Position numbers and translations under genes: made by a program. From positions 34,722 through 98,721 of the forward strand of contig SVER01000009.1 in assembly GCA_015057315.1 (NCBI GenBank): a stretch of DNA of 64,000 nucleotides, in the 5' to 3' direction. This stretch comes from Pseudobutyrivibrio ruminis. GTDB taxonomy: Bacteria; Bacillota; Clostridia; Lachnospirales; Lachnospiraceae. How positions within the stretch are numbered: the first letter of the stretch is position 1; each line of letters opens with the position of its first letter. Below the pieces are notes generated by a model. That model saw nothing but the letters and a program-made list of their open reading frames with translations. It ran no database searches and was not told the DNA's origin. Below are positions 29,306-38,940 of the stretch, one piece after another.

Positions 29306-31057
29306 TTATAAATATTTTGCAATCACGTTCCAAGCGCCTGTGTTATCAAATCCTTTCTTCCAGAATGCGCCGCCGGCTAATCCATAATTATCCATAACTT
29401 TTAGCTTCTCCTCTAAGGAAGCTTCATCCTCTACCCACACCTTGTAAGTGGTGCCTTCCTTAACATATTCACCATAATACTGGCCACTTGCATCATCCCA
29501 TGCAGTGGAAACTCCATTTGTATTAAGATATGTCTGGACTGCGTCCATTCCGTACGCCTTGCTGGAAATGCTGCCATCCTCTGCAATGTTCCAAACTCTG
29601 CAATAGAAAGGCATTCCAAGAACTACCTGCTCTGCTGGTACTTCTTCTAAGGTATCCTTAACTCCCTGCTCAACCCAGCCTATTGATGCAACTGAGCCTG
29701 CCTCTTCACTACCTGAGTAATGCTCATCATATCCCATGATTATTACATAATCTGCATATTTAGCCTGCTCTTTTCTGTTATAGCCTGCTGATGATGCAGT
29801 TGGTACGTAATTATCTACAGATAAAATGATATCATTCTTCTCGCACTTTATTGATAGCTCCTTAATGAACTGAGTGAAGCCATCTGAAGCTGCGCCTGGG
29901 AGCTGCTCTATATCAATATTAATTCCATCAAGACCGTAGGTTATGGCCTGAGCAATCAGGTTGTTTACCAGAGAATCTCTTGAGCTTGTTGTGTTTAATA
30001 CTGTTGCAGTATCAACACTTTCATCCTCAAGATTACTGATAAGTCCCCAAACCTGAACCCCTGCTGCATGACAAGTGCTTACGTAGCTACTGCTTGCAAT
30101 AGATGCGATTCCACCCTTGTTATCACTAAGATGGAACCATGTAGGTGAGATTACATTTACCTTCCCAGAGTCTGCTAACACTGTAGCAATATCAGCATTT
30201 GCAGCCTGTGCAGTCACCTGGTGCCACAATAATGAGATTTCTTTTCCAGTAGAAATATGATTGTAGGTTCTCTCAGGAAGTGTGGCTTTCACCTTTTCTT
30301 CTTTTCCTGCTGCAATCTTATTATTTTTCATGTAGCCCATAACGCCTTTTTCAGACACTACAAAGCTCCATTTGCCTGTATCTCTAACTACTGTAATGGC
30401 CTCGCCCTTTTCAACATCCTCTAAGATTGGGCTCTTAGGGCCATTAAGAATTCTTATCTGTGTTTTGCCTTTAGCTTTAGCTGTTTGCTTAGCGTAGCCT
30501 GCTTTTTCAATGAACACTCGGTCTGGCGATTCAAAATATTCGTACTGAATATCTGTAAGAAGCTTCACGTAATCAGCCAGAATAAACACTGTATCATCAC
30601 CTGCAATTACAATGTTGTTATCCATTGTATTGTTGGATTTATCGATTAGGTAAGCATTGCTTCCCAGATTTGCAGTGTAAATCTCTGTATCTGTAGCATA
30701 TCGAAGTGTTATTTCTGTAGGGTCATATACATACCCATCATCAAGATAATCCTTTACAAATCCAAGCTCTAAATACACCTTGCCAGAATCTATCATGGCA
30801 TATCCGTGTGCTACATCCTCAGTAGGCTCGATATATTCGCTATTTAAAACAACAGCCGCCTGATTGTCATGTGTTAGTACAAATACATCTGTTAATGGGG
30901 CATGCTCTTTGGTAGGAGTATATTTCTTGATTGCATATATTCCTACTATAAATGCTGCCAATAATATCAGCAGTGCCGCTATATAAATGTAGCCTCTAGG
31001 TACTCTATATCTCTTTTTTCTTTTTCTATTGTAATGTGTATTATGTCGATAGCTCAT
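29306..31057 (-). CDS. Glycoside hydrolase family 18 protein, membrane-anchored
   Basis: 583 residues from ATG 31057 (AAGGGAG, 6 bases). Short basic N-terminus, one membrane anchor (YIYIAALLILLAAFIVGIYAI), then copper-amine-oxidase-like and SH3-type regions (IRILNGPKSPILEDVEKGEAITVV...GYMKNNKI), and a GH18 barrel from about 270. The catalytic strand is GLDGINIDIEQLP with Glu as acid; VIIMGYDEHY and the C-terminal GGAFWKKGFDN are also typical. Related to spore-cortex or peptidoglycan N-acetylglucosaminidases (YaaH/YdhD type). Acts outside the membrane on cell wall. Confidence 0.88.
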   Translation of the reverse strand: MSYRHNTHYNRKRKKRYRVPRGYIYIAALLILLAAFIVGIYAIKKYTPTKEHAPLTDVFVLTHDNQAAVVLNSEYIEPTEDVAHGYAMIDSGKVYLELGFVKDYLDDGYVYDPTEITLRYATDTEIYTANLGSNAYLIDKSNNTMDNNIVIAGDDTVFILADYVKLLTDIQYEYFESPDRVFIEKAGYAKQTAKAKGKTQIRILNGPKSPILEDVEKGEAITVVRDTGKWSFVVSEKGVMGYMKNNKIAAGKEEKVKATLPERTYNHISTGKEISLLWHQVTAQAANADIATVLADSGKVNVISPTWFHLSDNKGGIASIASSSYVSTCHAAGVQVWGLISNLEDESVDTATVLNTTSSRDSLVNNLIAQAITYGLDGINIDIEQLPGAASDGFTQFIKELSIKCEKNDIILSVDNYVPTASSAGYNRKEQAKYADYVIIMGYDEHYSGSEEAGSVASIGWVEQGVKDTLEEVPAEQVVLGMPFYCRVWNIAEDGSISSKAYGMDAVQTYLNTNGVSTAWDDASGQYYGEYVKEGTTYKVWVEDEASLEEKLKVMDNYGLAGGAFWKKGFDNTGAWNVIAKYL

Positions 31058-31144
31058 AAGCATCTCCCTTATATCTATATTCCGTTAAAGTATAACAAAA
31101 TAGCGGTTTAAATTCCACATTTTAGGTAATTTAGCGCAAATAAA

Positions 31145-31164
31145 TAGAGGGCTTGCGCCCTCTA
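31145..31164 (-). terminator. Hairpin after the kinase/ParA-like pair
   Basis: Stem TAGAGGGC/GCCCTCTA followed on the minus strand by TTTATTTG. About 90 bases after the stop of the gene at 31256. The intergenic stretch 31058-31255 holds nothing else clear. Confidence 0.6.
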
Positions 31165-31255
31165 ATATAACTTATACTATTATTTCACTTAAATTTGTCT
31201 TTTCCGTTATAAAATTCCTTTGACGATATTGGAATCTCCAATAAATACATTGCAG

Positions 31256-31888
31256 CTACAAAATCATTTCAACAATTGCGTTAAAATCTTCTTCTTTTAA
31301 TTTTAAAGGATTTTCAATGAATGGCCTTGTACGTATGGTACATCCTAATGGATTCCCGCTTGGTTTCGTATCGGTGTCGTTCTCATATGTATATATGAAT
31401 TTTTCCTTTAAGCCATCTCCTTTCAATTTTTCAATCATCATTTCTACATCCTTGATGCACCATGGTTGCAAGGAGCCAATCATTATTTTCTTATCACATC
31501 GACATAAAACCTGATATGAATTTTTAGAATAATCAGCCACATCAATCACTATATGCCCATTCCAGCTATTAATCAGACTAACAGCCTCTTCCTCGTCGCA
31601 AGCAAGCACGTAAGTTACTTTCTTATAAGAAAATGCAATATGACCATCAAAGTTAATTTGCTTTTCACCTACAACTGGAAGTAACTGGCTATCTTCCGCA
31701 AGCTCTATATATAGAACATTCTGCTTTAACGCCGATTGCAAGAAATTTGCAATACATAGGCATATATGGGTTACACCCATCTTTCTTGATGCACCGATTA
31801 CACCAATGACTTTTTTGTTTTTTATTATTTTTTGAATTTTGTTTGTTGAAGTTTTCTGCCAATGTTTAAATTTAAAAATCCCTTTCAT
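31256..31888 (-). CDS. ParA/CpaE-like protein with degenerate P-loop
   Basis: 210 residues from ATG 31888, which overlaps the end of the kinase gene. After a basic N-terminus the sequence VIGVIGASRKMGVTHICLCIANFL aligns with the P-loop of MinD/ParA/CpaE ATPases, but the invariant Lys before Thr is Val and the signature Lys is Ser. HIVIDVADYSKN corresponds to the Walker B strand. It is a shorter relative of the C-terminal half of the upstream protein. ATP hydrolysis is unlikely. A TadZ/CpaE-like scaffold role is inferred. Confidence 0.6.
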   Translation of the reverse strand: MKGIFKFKHWQKTSTNKIQKIIKNKKVIGVIGASRKMGVTHICLCIANFLQSALKQNVLYIELAEDSQLLPVVGEKQINFDGHIAFSYKKVTYVLACDEEEAVSLINSWNGHIVIDVADYSKNSYQVLCRCDKKIMIGSLQPWCIKDVEMMIEKLKGDGLKEKFIYTYENDTDTKPSGNPLGCTIRTRPFIENPLKLKEEDFNAIVEMIL

Positions 31889-33161
31889 TTCGCAATAATT
31901 CCTGAATAATCCTTTCCTCTTCTTTTGCCAAACCATTAGCACTACCTGTTTGTGGATACATATAAATCTTCTTTTTAAGCTCCTTAGCCAGCTTAATACA
32001 AGCAAGCTTAGTACACATGTTACCTATCACGTAAACAGACTTATCCCTTATCCATTCCGGATAGCTAACACTTATCCACGGAGCACTACCTGTGACAATT
32101 ATTACCCTGTCACAGCTCATTGCAAGATCATAATCTGTTCCACAATCAACTATGTACATACCTATAGGAGGTGTTATATTTTCAATCGCATCACCATAAT
32201 TTAAGATGCCTTTAAAATTTTTGTGGTATAAAACTCCATCCTTTAGTCTAGCGCCATGTAGGTTTTTCAAAAGATTATGAACAGTATCACTCTTTTCATC
32301 CTTGTAGTATGCGTCTATTTTATTTTTGTTCAAGTACATGCACATACTAATTGCGATTTTCGTGGTTCCAACAGATTTAGCTGCCCCGACCACTGCAATT
32401 CTTTTGCCAAGATACCTATTTTCCTCTTTTTTTCTTTCTTTATTCCCCTGAATTTTTAGCAACTCATTTTTCAATACTGTTATAGATTTTATTCTAGTGT
32501 CTATATTTTCATCAGTAGCCTGACTTACAAGTTTTTTTATCTTAAAATCTTCCCTTACGTTACTATGTTTTTGCATAAATTCAATAATCTTGCCAACGCC
32601 ATAAACATCGCATCTTTCATCTATAAATCCACCATTCAGTTGTTCTGGTGCAGCCCAATTTACTGTGCCTAAGGGGCGTGCCTTTGCTGCTTTTGACTTC
32701 CTTACTGAAATACCAAAATCTATAAGACGAACACTATCATCCTGCAATATTACATGCTCAGGCTTCATATCACGATAAATGATAGGATCATCATCGCAGG
32801 TATGCATTGCCTCTATAACATCGCATAGACTAATTGCGTATTTTAATAGCTTTTCTTTAGAGATTATTGTTTCTAGTAGATACTCACGCAGAGATTGACC
32901 CTCTACATATTCTTCAACCAGATAATACATCTCGTTTGTATCTTCTACAGTATAAATTGTGGGTATTTGGGATGATTTAATCCCATGTAAAAGATTTGCT
33001 TCGGATAGGATGCTGTATGCATCAGGATGGGCCCTGTGAATAGCCTTTAGAATCCTTAATGCTCCTATCTGTCTGTAATTGACAAGTAATACTGCTGTAG
33101 CTGCTGTTTCTTGCAGTATTTGAACTATATCGTACCTGTCTTCAATACCTTCAGGTATCAT
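31872..33161 (-). CDS. Ser/Thr kinase fused to ParA/CpaE-like domain
   Basis: 429 residues. Residues 10-240 are a Hanks-type kinase: Lys39 (LRILKAI), YRDMKPEHVIL (catalytic Asp131, Lys133; the Mg-binding Asn is His136), DFGIS (Asp148), APE (171-173). The Gly-rich loop (LQETAATAVLLV) has lost its glycines. Residues 250-429 are ParA-like: RIAVVGAAKSVGTTKIAISM, where Thr replaces the P-loop Lys, and MYIVDCGTDYD as Walker B. Overlaps the next gene by 17 bases, so the two work together. Ribosome site AAGGAGC. Similar kinases are found near Flp/Tad-like pilus loci, but none is visible here. Confidence 0.75.
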   Translation of the reverse strand: MIPEGIEDRYDIVQILQETAATAVLLVNYRQIGALRILKAIHRAHPDAYSILSEANLLHGIKSSQIPTIYTVEDTNEMYYLVEEYVEGQSLREYLLETIISKEKLLKYAISLCDVIEAMHTCDDDPIIYRDMKPEHVILQDDSVRLIDFGISVRKSKAAKARPLGTVNWAAPEQLNGGFIDERCDVYGVGKIIEFMQKHSNVREDFKIKKLVSQATDENIDTRIKSITVLKNELLKIQGNKERKKEENRYLGKRIAVVGAAKSVGTTKIAISMCMYLNKNKIDAYYKDEKSDTVHNLLKNLHGARLKDGVLYHKNFKGILNYGDAIENITPPIGMYIVDCGTDYDLAMSCDRVIIVTGSAPWISVSYPEWIRDKSVYVIGNMCTKLACIKLAKELKKKIYMYPQTGSANGLAKEEERIIQELLRNERDF

Positions 33162-33322
33162 ATTACATCAGCTCCTTCCTTTCGGAAAGGCATCTCGCAG
33201 ATAAGTTTATATCACATATAAAATTATATTGCAACCCCTAATTTAAAATTAGATATTTTTCTGTAACGGAACGATTTTATAAAAATTTAATACTTTTATC
33301 ACGATTTATATAGCTTCTTTCC

Positions 33323-33351
33323 TTTACATTCCGATATAATATATATATAAT
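33323..33351 (+). promoter_or_regulatory. Promoter of mecA
   Basis: TTTACA (33323-33328), 17 bases, TATAAT (33346-33351), 55 bases before the ATG of mecA, on the plus strand in the divergent gap. Confidence 0.65.
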
Positions 33352-33406
33352 TCGAATAAGAAATTTGCTTAAGACGCATCTTATTTCGATTCGGGAGGTG
33401 ATTTTT

Positions 33407-34156
33407 ATGAAGATTGAAAGAATCAACGAGAACCAGATCAGATGCACTTTATCGAGAGAAGATTTAATCAGCCGTCACATCAAGCTATCCGAGCTTGCTT
33501 ACGGCTCAGCCAAGGCCAGAGAGCTTTTTAGGGAGCTTATGGAACAGGCTGCATACCAGTACGGTTTCGAAGCGGAGGATATTCCGCTTATGATAGAAGC
33601 TATACCACTTTCATCAGAATCCATTGTACTTTTAGTTACAAAGGTTGAAAATCCTGATGAGTTGGACACTCGTTTCTCTAGATTTTCTGAGAGCGATGAT
33701 GATTTTGACGATGACGATATGGATATTGTGGATACACCAGCTAAGCCATTCAACGAATCAGCTGCTGATGACATTCTTAATATCTTTAACAGCCTCATCG
33801 AAAAAGCTCAGGCCGCAATAGCAGCTTCCCCAGAGAAGGCTGCAAAGGAGGGCTTACCTGTAGACATTACTAAGATGTTTGTTTTTGACAACTTGGATGA
33901 TGTTCTTAGATTATCAGGTATCCTGGCAACATTTTACACTGGTAAGAATTCTCTCTATAAGAGTCCATTTGATAACAAGTATTATTTAGTCGTTAGCAAA
34001 TCTGAAGACTCAGCCGAGACTTACAATAAAGTTTGCAATATTCTATCTGAATATAGCAACCAGCAGAACTACGTAGTGGGCACAGACCAATACATGTCTG
34101 AGCACTATGAAATTATGGCTGAGGGCGATGCTGTACAAAAGCTCGCCGCAATTTAA
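33407..34156 (+). CDS. mecA: Adaptor protein MecA
   Basis: 249 residues from ATG 33407, 7 bases after GGGAGGTG. N-terminal MKIERINENQIRCTLSREDLISRHI and two MecA modules with an acidic linker (DDDFDDDDMDIVD, about residues 101-113). MecA feeds substrates to ClpC. The C-terminal domain (about 145-249) keeps the MecA pattern (FDNLDDVLRLSGILATFYTGKNSLYK). One-gene unit. Confidence 0.9.
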   Translation: MKIERINENQIRCTLSREDLISRHIKLSELAYGSAKARELFRELMEQAAYQYGFEAEDIPLMIEAIPLSSESIVLLVTKVENPDELDTRFSRFSESDDDFDDDDMDIVDTPAKPFNESAADDILNIFNSLIEKAQAAIAASPEKAAKEGLPVDITKMFVFDNLDDVLRLSGILATFYTGKNSLYKSPFDNKYYLVVSKSEDSAETYNKVCNILSEYSNQQNYVVGTDQYMSEHYEIMAEGDAVQKLAAI

Positions 34157-34180
34157 ATTTAAAAGAGCATAAGGCGGTAA

Positions 34181-34222
34181 GGCAGCACCCATTATGATTG
34201 CCTTCGGCAAAGAGGGTGCGCC
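34181..34222 (+). ncRNA. Strong hairpin after mecA, function unknown
   Basis: GGC-A-GCACCC pairs with GGGTGC-GCC (9 base pairs, one bulge) and encloses a second stem TTGCC-TTC-GGCAA. It lies 25 bases after the mecA stop and just before a terminator, so it would be the 3' end of the mecA message or a small RNA. No known family recognised. Confidence 0.35.
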
Positions 34223-34231
34223 GTGGCAAAC

Positions 34232-34261
34232 AAAAAGAACCAGAGATTTCTGGTTCTTTTT
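34232..34261 (+). terminator. Bidirectional terminator between mecA and DUF1858 gene
   Basis: AAAAAGAACCAGA-GATT-TCTGGTTCTTTTT, a 13-base-pair stem with T-run on either strand; serves mecA and the convergent gene at 34271. Confidence 0.9.
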
Positions 34262-34270
34262 ATTTACATA

Positions 34271-34477
34271 TTATGCTCTTGAATCTAAGAATGTATTAAT
34301 CTCTTCTACAAGATCATCAGCATCGATACCGTGTACCATAGCTGCCTCCTCGATAGTTTCCATCTGAGATGATGGACATCCGAGACAGTGCATGCCGATA
34401 TTAAGTAAAATAGGAGCTACATCAGCATCAATCTGAAGGAGCTCACCAATCATAGTTGCCTTTGATACTCTTGCCAT
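34271..34477 (-). CDS. DUF1858 protein (redox disulfide, CxxC)
   Basis: 68 residues. GMHCLGCPSSQMETIEEAAMVHGID is the DUF1858 signature with a CLGC motif; such proteins are often found near hybrid-cluster or ferredoxin-type proteins. Probably a small redox-active or metal-handling protein of anaerobic metabolism; here it lies next to a ferredoxin gene on the other strand. Confidence 0.88.
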   Translation of the reverse strand: MARVSKATMIGELLQIDADVAPILLNIGMHCLGCPSSQMETIEEAAMVHGIDADDLVEEINTFLDSRA

Positions 34478-34806
34478 TTCAAATACTTCCTTTCTTATTT
34501 GATTTCAATTGATAATAACATGGTTTTTGGTTTTTCGCAATTGAATTTAGATATTGTTTATACTCTTAATAAAAATTTTCAAAAATAACAAGTTTGTTAG
34601 CGACTAATTTGTGTACACAATTTAAACCTGTGTTAGCCTAAATCAACAGAAGTTAGTCTTTGTGAACTGCTGTAAACCTTGATTTTGCATGGTTTTTAAA
34701 AAATACAAAATTTGTCCTTGCTTTAGACACAATTTAGATGTATTATAATCTCATCAACTTGTAATTGATAATTTTTATTAATTAGTTTTTAAGGAGGAAT
34801 TTTATT
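34478..34806. other. Divergent intergenic region (329 bases) before ferredoxin
   Basis: Contains a likely ferredoxin promoter (-10 TATAAT at 34744-34749, -35 TTGCTT at 34719-34724, 19 bases apart, so rather weak by sequence) and a perfect 12-base palindrome TTGTGTACACAA at 34609-34620 that could be an operator. A+T-rich. No reading frame with a plausible start seen. Confidence 0.5.
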
Positions 34807-34977
34807 ATGGCATACGTAATTTCTGATTCATGTGTATCATGTGGTACATGCGAGCCTGAGTGCCCAGTAGGCGCTATCTCTCAGGGAGATTCACAGTTCA
34901 ACATCGATGCAGGTGCATGTGTTGATTGTGGTACTTGCGCAGGTGTTTGCCCAACAGGAGCTATCGCTCAGGGCTAA
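34807..34977 (+). CDS. 2[4Fe-4S] ferredoxin
   Basis: 56 residues, missed by length-based gene finding. Two cluster motifs: CVSCGTCEPECP (residues 9-20) and CVDCGTCAGVCP (37-48), each CxxCxxCxxxCP. Ribosome site AAGGAGG 10 bases upstream. Small clostridial-type electron carrier for pyruvate oxidation, hydrogenase or Rnf. Codon choice is that of a highly expressed gene. Confidence 0.97.
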   Translation: MAYVISDSCVSCGTCEPECPVGAISQGDSQFNIDAGACVDCGTCAGVCPTGAIAQG

Positions 34978-35011
34978 TCATTAAGTAATAACTTAATCAA
35001 GAAAACCGGTT

Positions 35012-35044
35012 AAGAAGTGTTGCATTGCAGCACTTCTTTTTTTT
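35012..35044 (+). terminator. Terminator of the ferredoxin gene
   Basis: AAGAAGTGTTGC-ATT-GCAGCACTTCTT followed by a run of T, on the plus strand, 34 bases after the stop. Confidence 0.9.
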
Positions 35045-35050
35045 GCGCAT

Positions 35051-35077
35051 AAAAAAAGCTTCTCCGAAGAGAAGCCT
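35051..35077 (-). terminator. Terminator of the gdpP-rplI-dnaB operon
   Basis: Minus strand GGCTTCTC-TTCG-GAGAAGCT followed by TTTTTT, touching the dnaB stop. Confidence 0.85.
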
Positions 35078-36423
35078 TATTCATGATTTGACTGACCGCT
35101 ATGGTCTCTATTTGCAAATCTTGTGTATTCTGGTAACCAGGTAAGCTCGATAGTTCCGATAGGACCGTTACGTTGCTTAGCTACGATGATTTCAGATACG
35201 CCCTTAAGCTCGGTGTCGTGATTATAGTAATCGTCACGATAGATGAACATAACCACGTCCGCATCCTGCTCGATGGCACCGGATTCACGAAGATCGGACA
35301 TCATTGGGCGATGGTCTGGACGCTGCTCAACGGCACGGGAAAGCTGTGACAGTGCAATAACTGGAACGTTCAGCTCTCTGGCAAGTCCCTTAAGAGAACG
35401 GGAAATCTCTGAGATTTCCTGCTGTCTACTCTCTGATTTACCATTACCTGACATCAACTGCAGGTAGTCGATGATGATAATGGAAAGACCGAATTCCATC
35501 TTGAATTTTCTACATTTACTGCGAAGCTCACCAATTGAAATACCTGGTGTATCATCGATGATAAGCTTTGAATTACCAATTTTGCCGGCTCCCTCGATAA
35601 GGTTTTCCCAATCTGCTTCCTGCAGATTACCGGTACGAAGCTTCTGCGCATCTACCCTTGATTCCAAAGCGAATAGACGGTTAACCAGCTGCTCCTTTGA
35701 CATTTCCAGCGAGAATATAGCTGCACACAAATGCTCATGGATAGTGATGTGCTGTGCTAAGTTAAGAACGAAGGCTGTTTTACCCATTGATGGACGGGCC
35801 GCAATCAGAATAAGGTCTGATGGCTGCAAGCCTGCAGTCTGTCTATCCAAATCAATAAAGCCAGTTGGAATACCTGTTACCACGCCTCGCTGCTTTGACG
35901 CCTGCTCAATCTTTGCAATAGCATTCATAACTACCTGCTTGATTGGCACATAATCTGTGTTTCCACGATTCTGAACCAGGGCGAATATGTCATGCTCAGT
36001 CTGATTAAGGATGGTATCAACCTCTTCTGAACCTTCAAAGCACATGTTCTCGATATTCTGATTTACTTTAATGATATTTCGAAGTACTGCCTTATCCTTT
36101 ACGATATTGGCATAGCTTTTTGCATTAACTGTTGTAGGAACACCTAAAACCAGCTCCTGGATAAATTCCAGTGAAGCAAATTCAGGTGGCACTCCCTTCT
36201 CCTTCAGTTTGTTCTGCAGTGTTACCTCATCAACAGGCTCGCCTGCATTATACAGCTCAACGATTGCCTCAAAGAGCATTCCGTACTGCTGATGATAGAA
36301 ATCATCCTTAGTAAGGATTTCGGAACATTCTACAATAACATCCCTATCTACTATCATGGAACCAATAACAGACTGCTCAGCCTCTAAGGAATTGGGCATT
36401 TGTCTTTTGATTACGTCTTCCAT
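35077..36423 (-). CDS. dnaB: Replicative DNA helicase
   Basis: 448 residues. N-terminal DnaB domain (PNSLEAEQSVIGSMIVD) and RecA-like domain with Walker A ARPSMGKTAFVLNLA, Walker B IIIIDYLQLM, then ELNVPVIALSQLSRAVEQR and DLRESGAIEQDADVVMF. Unwinds DNA at the fork. Follows rplI, as in many Firmicutes. Confidence 0.97.
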   Translation of the reverse strand: MEDVIKRQMPNSLEAEQSVIGSMIVDRDVIVECSEILTKDDFYHQQYGMLFEAIVELYNAGEPVDEVTLQNKLKEKGVPPEFASLEFIQELVLGVPTTVNAKSYANIVKDKAVLRNIIKVNQNIENMCFEGSEEVDTILNQTEHDIFALVQNRGNTDYVPIKQVVMNAIAKIEQASKQRGVVTGIPTGFIDLDRQTAGLQPSDLILIAARPSMGKTAFVLNLAQHITIHEHLCAAIFSLEMSKEQLVNRLFALESRVDAQKLRTGNLQEADWENLIEGAGKIGNSKLIIDDTPGISIGELRSKCRKFKMEFGLSIIIIDYLQLMSGNGKSESRQQEISEISRSLKGLARELNVPVIALSQLSRAVEQRPDHRPMMSDLRESGAIEQDADVVMFIYRDDYYNHDTELKGVSEIIVAKQRNGPIGTIELTWLPEYTRFANRDHSGQSNHE

Positions 36424-36442
36424 TAATTATTCCCCTAAATTA

Positions 36443-36889
36443 TTATTGTTCTGACACATGCACGCGAAGTGTTGCAGTTACCTTAGGATGAAGCTTTACC
36501 TTTACCTCGTATGTGCCAAGGGCTCTGATTGGGTCATCAAGGACGATTTTCTTTTTATCGATTTCCTTGCCGTACTGCTTCTTAGCTGCTTCGGCGATTT
36601 CCTTAGTTGATACTGAACCGAAGGTACGTCCACCTTCTCCTGTTTTGATTTTGGTCTCAACCTTCCACTCAGCAATTTCCTTTTCAAATGCAAGTGCTGC
36701 CTCGTAATTCTCCTGTGCAACCTTTTCATCATGCTTATTCTGAAGCTTAAGGTCGTTAAGAGCTGCGTTTGTAGCCTCAACACCAAGCTTTTTCTTAAAT
36801 AACATATTTCTAGCGTAGCCTTCGCTTACTTCTACTACCTCACCCTTCTTACCAAGTGATTTAACATCTGCAAGTAATATTACTTTCAT
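36443..36889 (-). CDS. rplI: 50S ribosomal protein L9
   Basis: 148 residues: [30 protein letters not shown] is the L9 start; C-terminal [18 protein letters not shown] and VHLHPKV-like [15 protein letters not shown]. The start overlaps the gdpP stop by 4 bases. Confidence 0.98.
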   Translation of the reverse strand: MKVILLADVKSLGKKGEVVEVSEGYARNMLFKKKLGVEATNAALNDLKLQNKHDEKVAQENYEAALAFEKEIAEWKVETKIKTGEGGRTFGSVSTKEIAEAAKKQYGKEIDKKKIVLDDPIRALGTYEVKVKLHPKVTATLRVHVSEQ

Positions 36890-38940
36890 AGTTTGATTTC
36901 TCCTTCTTCTAGCATTTTATCTATTGTAGCTTCAAGGTCCTCGCGAACCTCTTCTATTGTCCTATTTTGAATTTGGGCACCGGCGATATTAACATGTCCA
37001 CCGCCACCAAGGCGAGCCATGATGCTCTGAACATCTATCTCATCGATTGAACGTGAGCTAATAAATATCTTGTCCATAAATTTGGTAAGTACAAAGGAAG
37101 CCTTGATACCTACTATGTTAAGAAGCTCATTAGCTGCCTGCGCGCCTACAACTGTAGGACTTTCCAGGTTGCCATCCGGCTCACATTCTGCAATAGCGAA
37201 TGACTCTCTGTAAACCTGAGCATTTCTAACGATTTCCGCACGTGCCTTGTATGTTTCCATATTCTCACGAAGCATCTTACGAACTCTGGTAACCTCTGCA
37301 CCGTTTCTACGCAAGAATGCAGCGGCCTCAAATGTACGGACACCTGTCTTAGTCATAAAGTTGTTGGTATCGATAAGAATACCAGCGTAAATACAATCAG
37401 CCTCTGTAGGGTTGATGTTGATTTTGTCTGCAAAATACTGTAAAACCTCTGCAATCATCTCGCTGGCAGATGAAGCGTAAGGCTCTATATAAGAAAGGAT
37501 TGGATTCTCAATAACCTCTTCTACCTGTCTGTGGTGGTCAATTACAACGATGTTCTTGTTCTTATATAGAAGATTTGGACACTCTACATAGCTTGGTCTG
37601 TTGGTGTCAACTACCATGATAAGAGTGTTATCATTGCACAGATTTAAAGCCTGCTCGCTGGTGATAAACATATCATCAGGATACTCGCCCTTTTCTGTGA
37701 ATGACTCAACTACCGGCCTCATAGAGCTTGTAATGGTGTCGATTACGATGTTAACAGGCTTGCCAATCTCACGGCCAGCGCAGTACACACCAACAGATGC
37801 ACCTAAGCAATCTGCATCAGATAGGTTGTGACCCATTACGATGATTCGCTCACGTGTCTCCATCAGCTCACGAAGAGCCTGAGCCTTAACACGAGCCTTA
37901 ACACGGGTGGTACGCTCCACTTCCTTACCATGTGTTCCATAGTAGGATACGTTCTGGCCATTCTTCACTACTACCTGACATCCGCCACGGGCTAGGGCAA
38001 GGTCAATAGCCACATGTGCGTACTGAGCCTTTTGTGTGTAGTTATCACTACCAAGACCGATTCCAATACTGATTGTTATTTCCTTATCATTACCCATCTT
38101 AATAGTGGTAATGTCCTCAACAATAGAAAACTTATCTTCTTCAAACTGCTTAAGATACTTTTTCTGGAAGAAGATTAGATATTTATCCTTCTCAAGACGT
38201 CTTACAATGGCATTTCCCTCGCCAAAGTACTTGTTAATCTTTCTATCAAGCAGTGCCAAAAGCATTGAGCGCTTGGCATTTTCAACCTGTTCAAATACTT
38301 CGTCGTAATTATCTACATAAAGAAGTGCCATAACCATTGACTGGTCGTTAACCTTGGCCTTAGTAGCCTGGATGTCTGTCTCATCAAATAGTATAACTGC
38401 CACAAGACCATCGGCATTGCCTTCTATATTCATAGGCATCCCACCGGAAAGTGGCTCTGTCATATCAAGGCGCTGCAAACAGGCTAAGTACTTTCTATCA
38501 TTATATTCGATATGCATATCGAAGTTATCATCCTTAGCATGGTCTATGCCCTCACGAGTGATTTCGGAAAAGATGCTGGTGATAGATTTGTTATAAGTCT
38601 TGCTTTTGTCTACAAGCTCACTGAACTCATTATTCATCCAGATAATCCTGCCAGAGGCATCAAGAAGCACATAAGGCAGCCTGAAATTCTTGATAAGCTC
38701 CTTTTGCACGGTGCCATAATGCACAGCGTATTCAATTATAGTGTTTTTGAAAGATTTAAGATTAGCTCTGTAATATATGTAACAAATTATTCCATACAAA
38801 AAGACGAAAGAAGTCATAATACTGGCTACCTTCGTGTCTACAAAGCTTACCACAATACATCCTATTAAAAAGATAATAAGCATGTATAAAGGAAATCTTA
38901 GATATCGATTTAGACGATTTCTATATTTTAAAGCTTCCAT
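36886..38940 (-). CDS. gdpP: DHH-family cyclic-di-AMP phosphodiesterase GdpP
   Basis: 684 residues from ATG 38940 (GGGAG 5 bases before; in-frame ATG/TTG further up lack this). Two membrane helices (15-60), a PAS-like region ([19 protein letters not shown]), a degenerate GGDEF domain ([26 protein letters not shown]), then DHH ([35 protein letters not shown]) and DHHA1 ([13 protein letters not shown]). Degrades c-di-AMP. In operon with rplI and dnaB. Confidence 0.95.
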   Translation of the reverse strand: MEALKYRNRLNRYLRFPLYMLIIFLIGCIVVSFVDTKVASIMTSFVFLYGIICYIYYRANLKSFKNTIIEYAVHYGTVQKELIKNFRLPYVLLDASGRIIWMNNEFSELVDKSKTYNKSITSIFSEITREGIDHAKDDNFDMHIEYNDRKYLACLQRLDMTEPLSGGMPMNIEGNADGLVAVILFDETDIQATKAKVNDQSMVMALLYVDNYDEVFEQVENAKRSMLLALLDRKINKYFGEGNAIVRRLEKDKYLIFFQKKYLKQFEEDKFSIVEDITTIKMGNDKEITISIGIGLGSDNYTQKAQYAHVAIDLALARGGCQVVVKNGQNVSYYGTHGKEVERTTRVKARVKAQALRELMETRERIIVMGHNLSDADCLGASVGVYCAGREIGKPVNIVIDTITSSMRPVVESFTEKGEYPDDMFITSEQALNLCNDNTLIMVVDTNRPSYVECPNLLYKNKNIVVIDHHRQVEEVIENPILSYIEPYASSASEMIAEVLQYFADKININPTEADCIYAGILIDTNNFMTKTGVRTFEAAAFLRRNGAEVTRVRKMLRENMETYKARAEIVRNAQVYRESFAIAECEPDGNLESPTVVGAQAANELLNIVGIKASFVLTKFMDKIFISSRSIDEIDVQSIMARLGGGGHVNIAGAQIQNRTIEEVREDLEATIDKMLEEGEIKL

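Noticed and set aside
31256..33161. Part of a Flp/Tad pilus locus
   Set aside because: No tadA, tadB, tadC, prepilin or peptidase genes are visible on either side.
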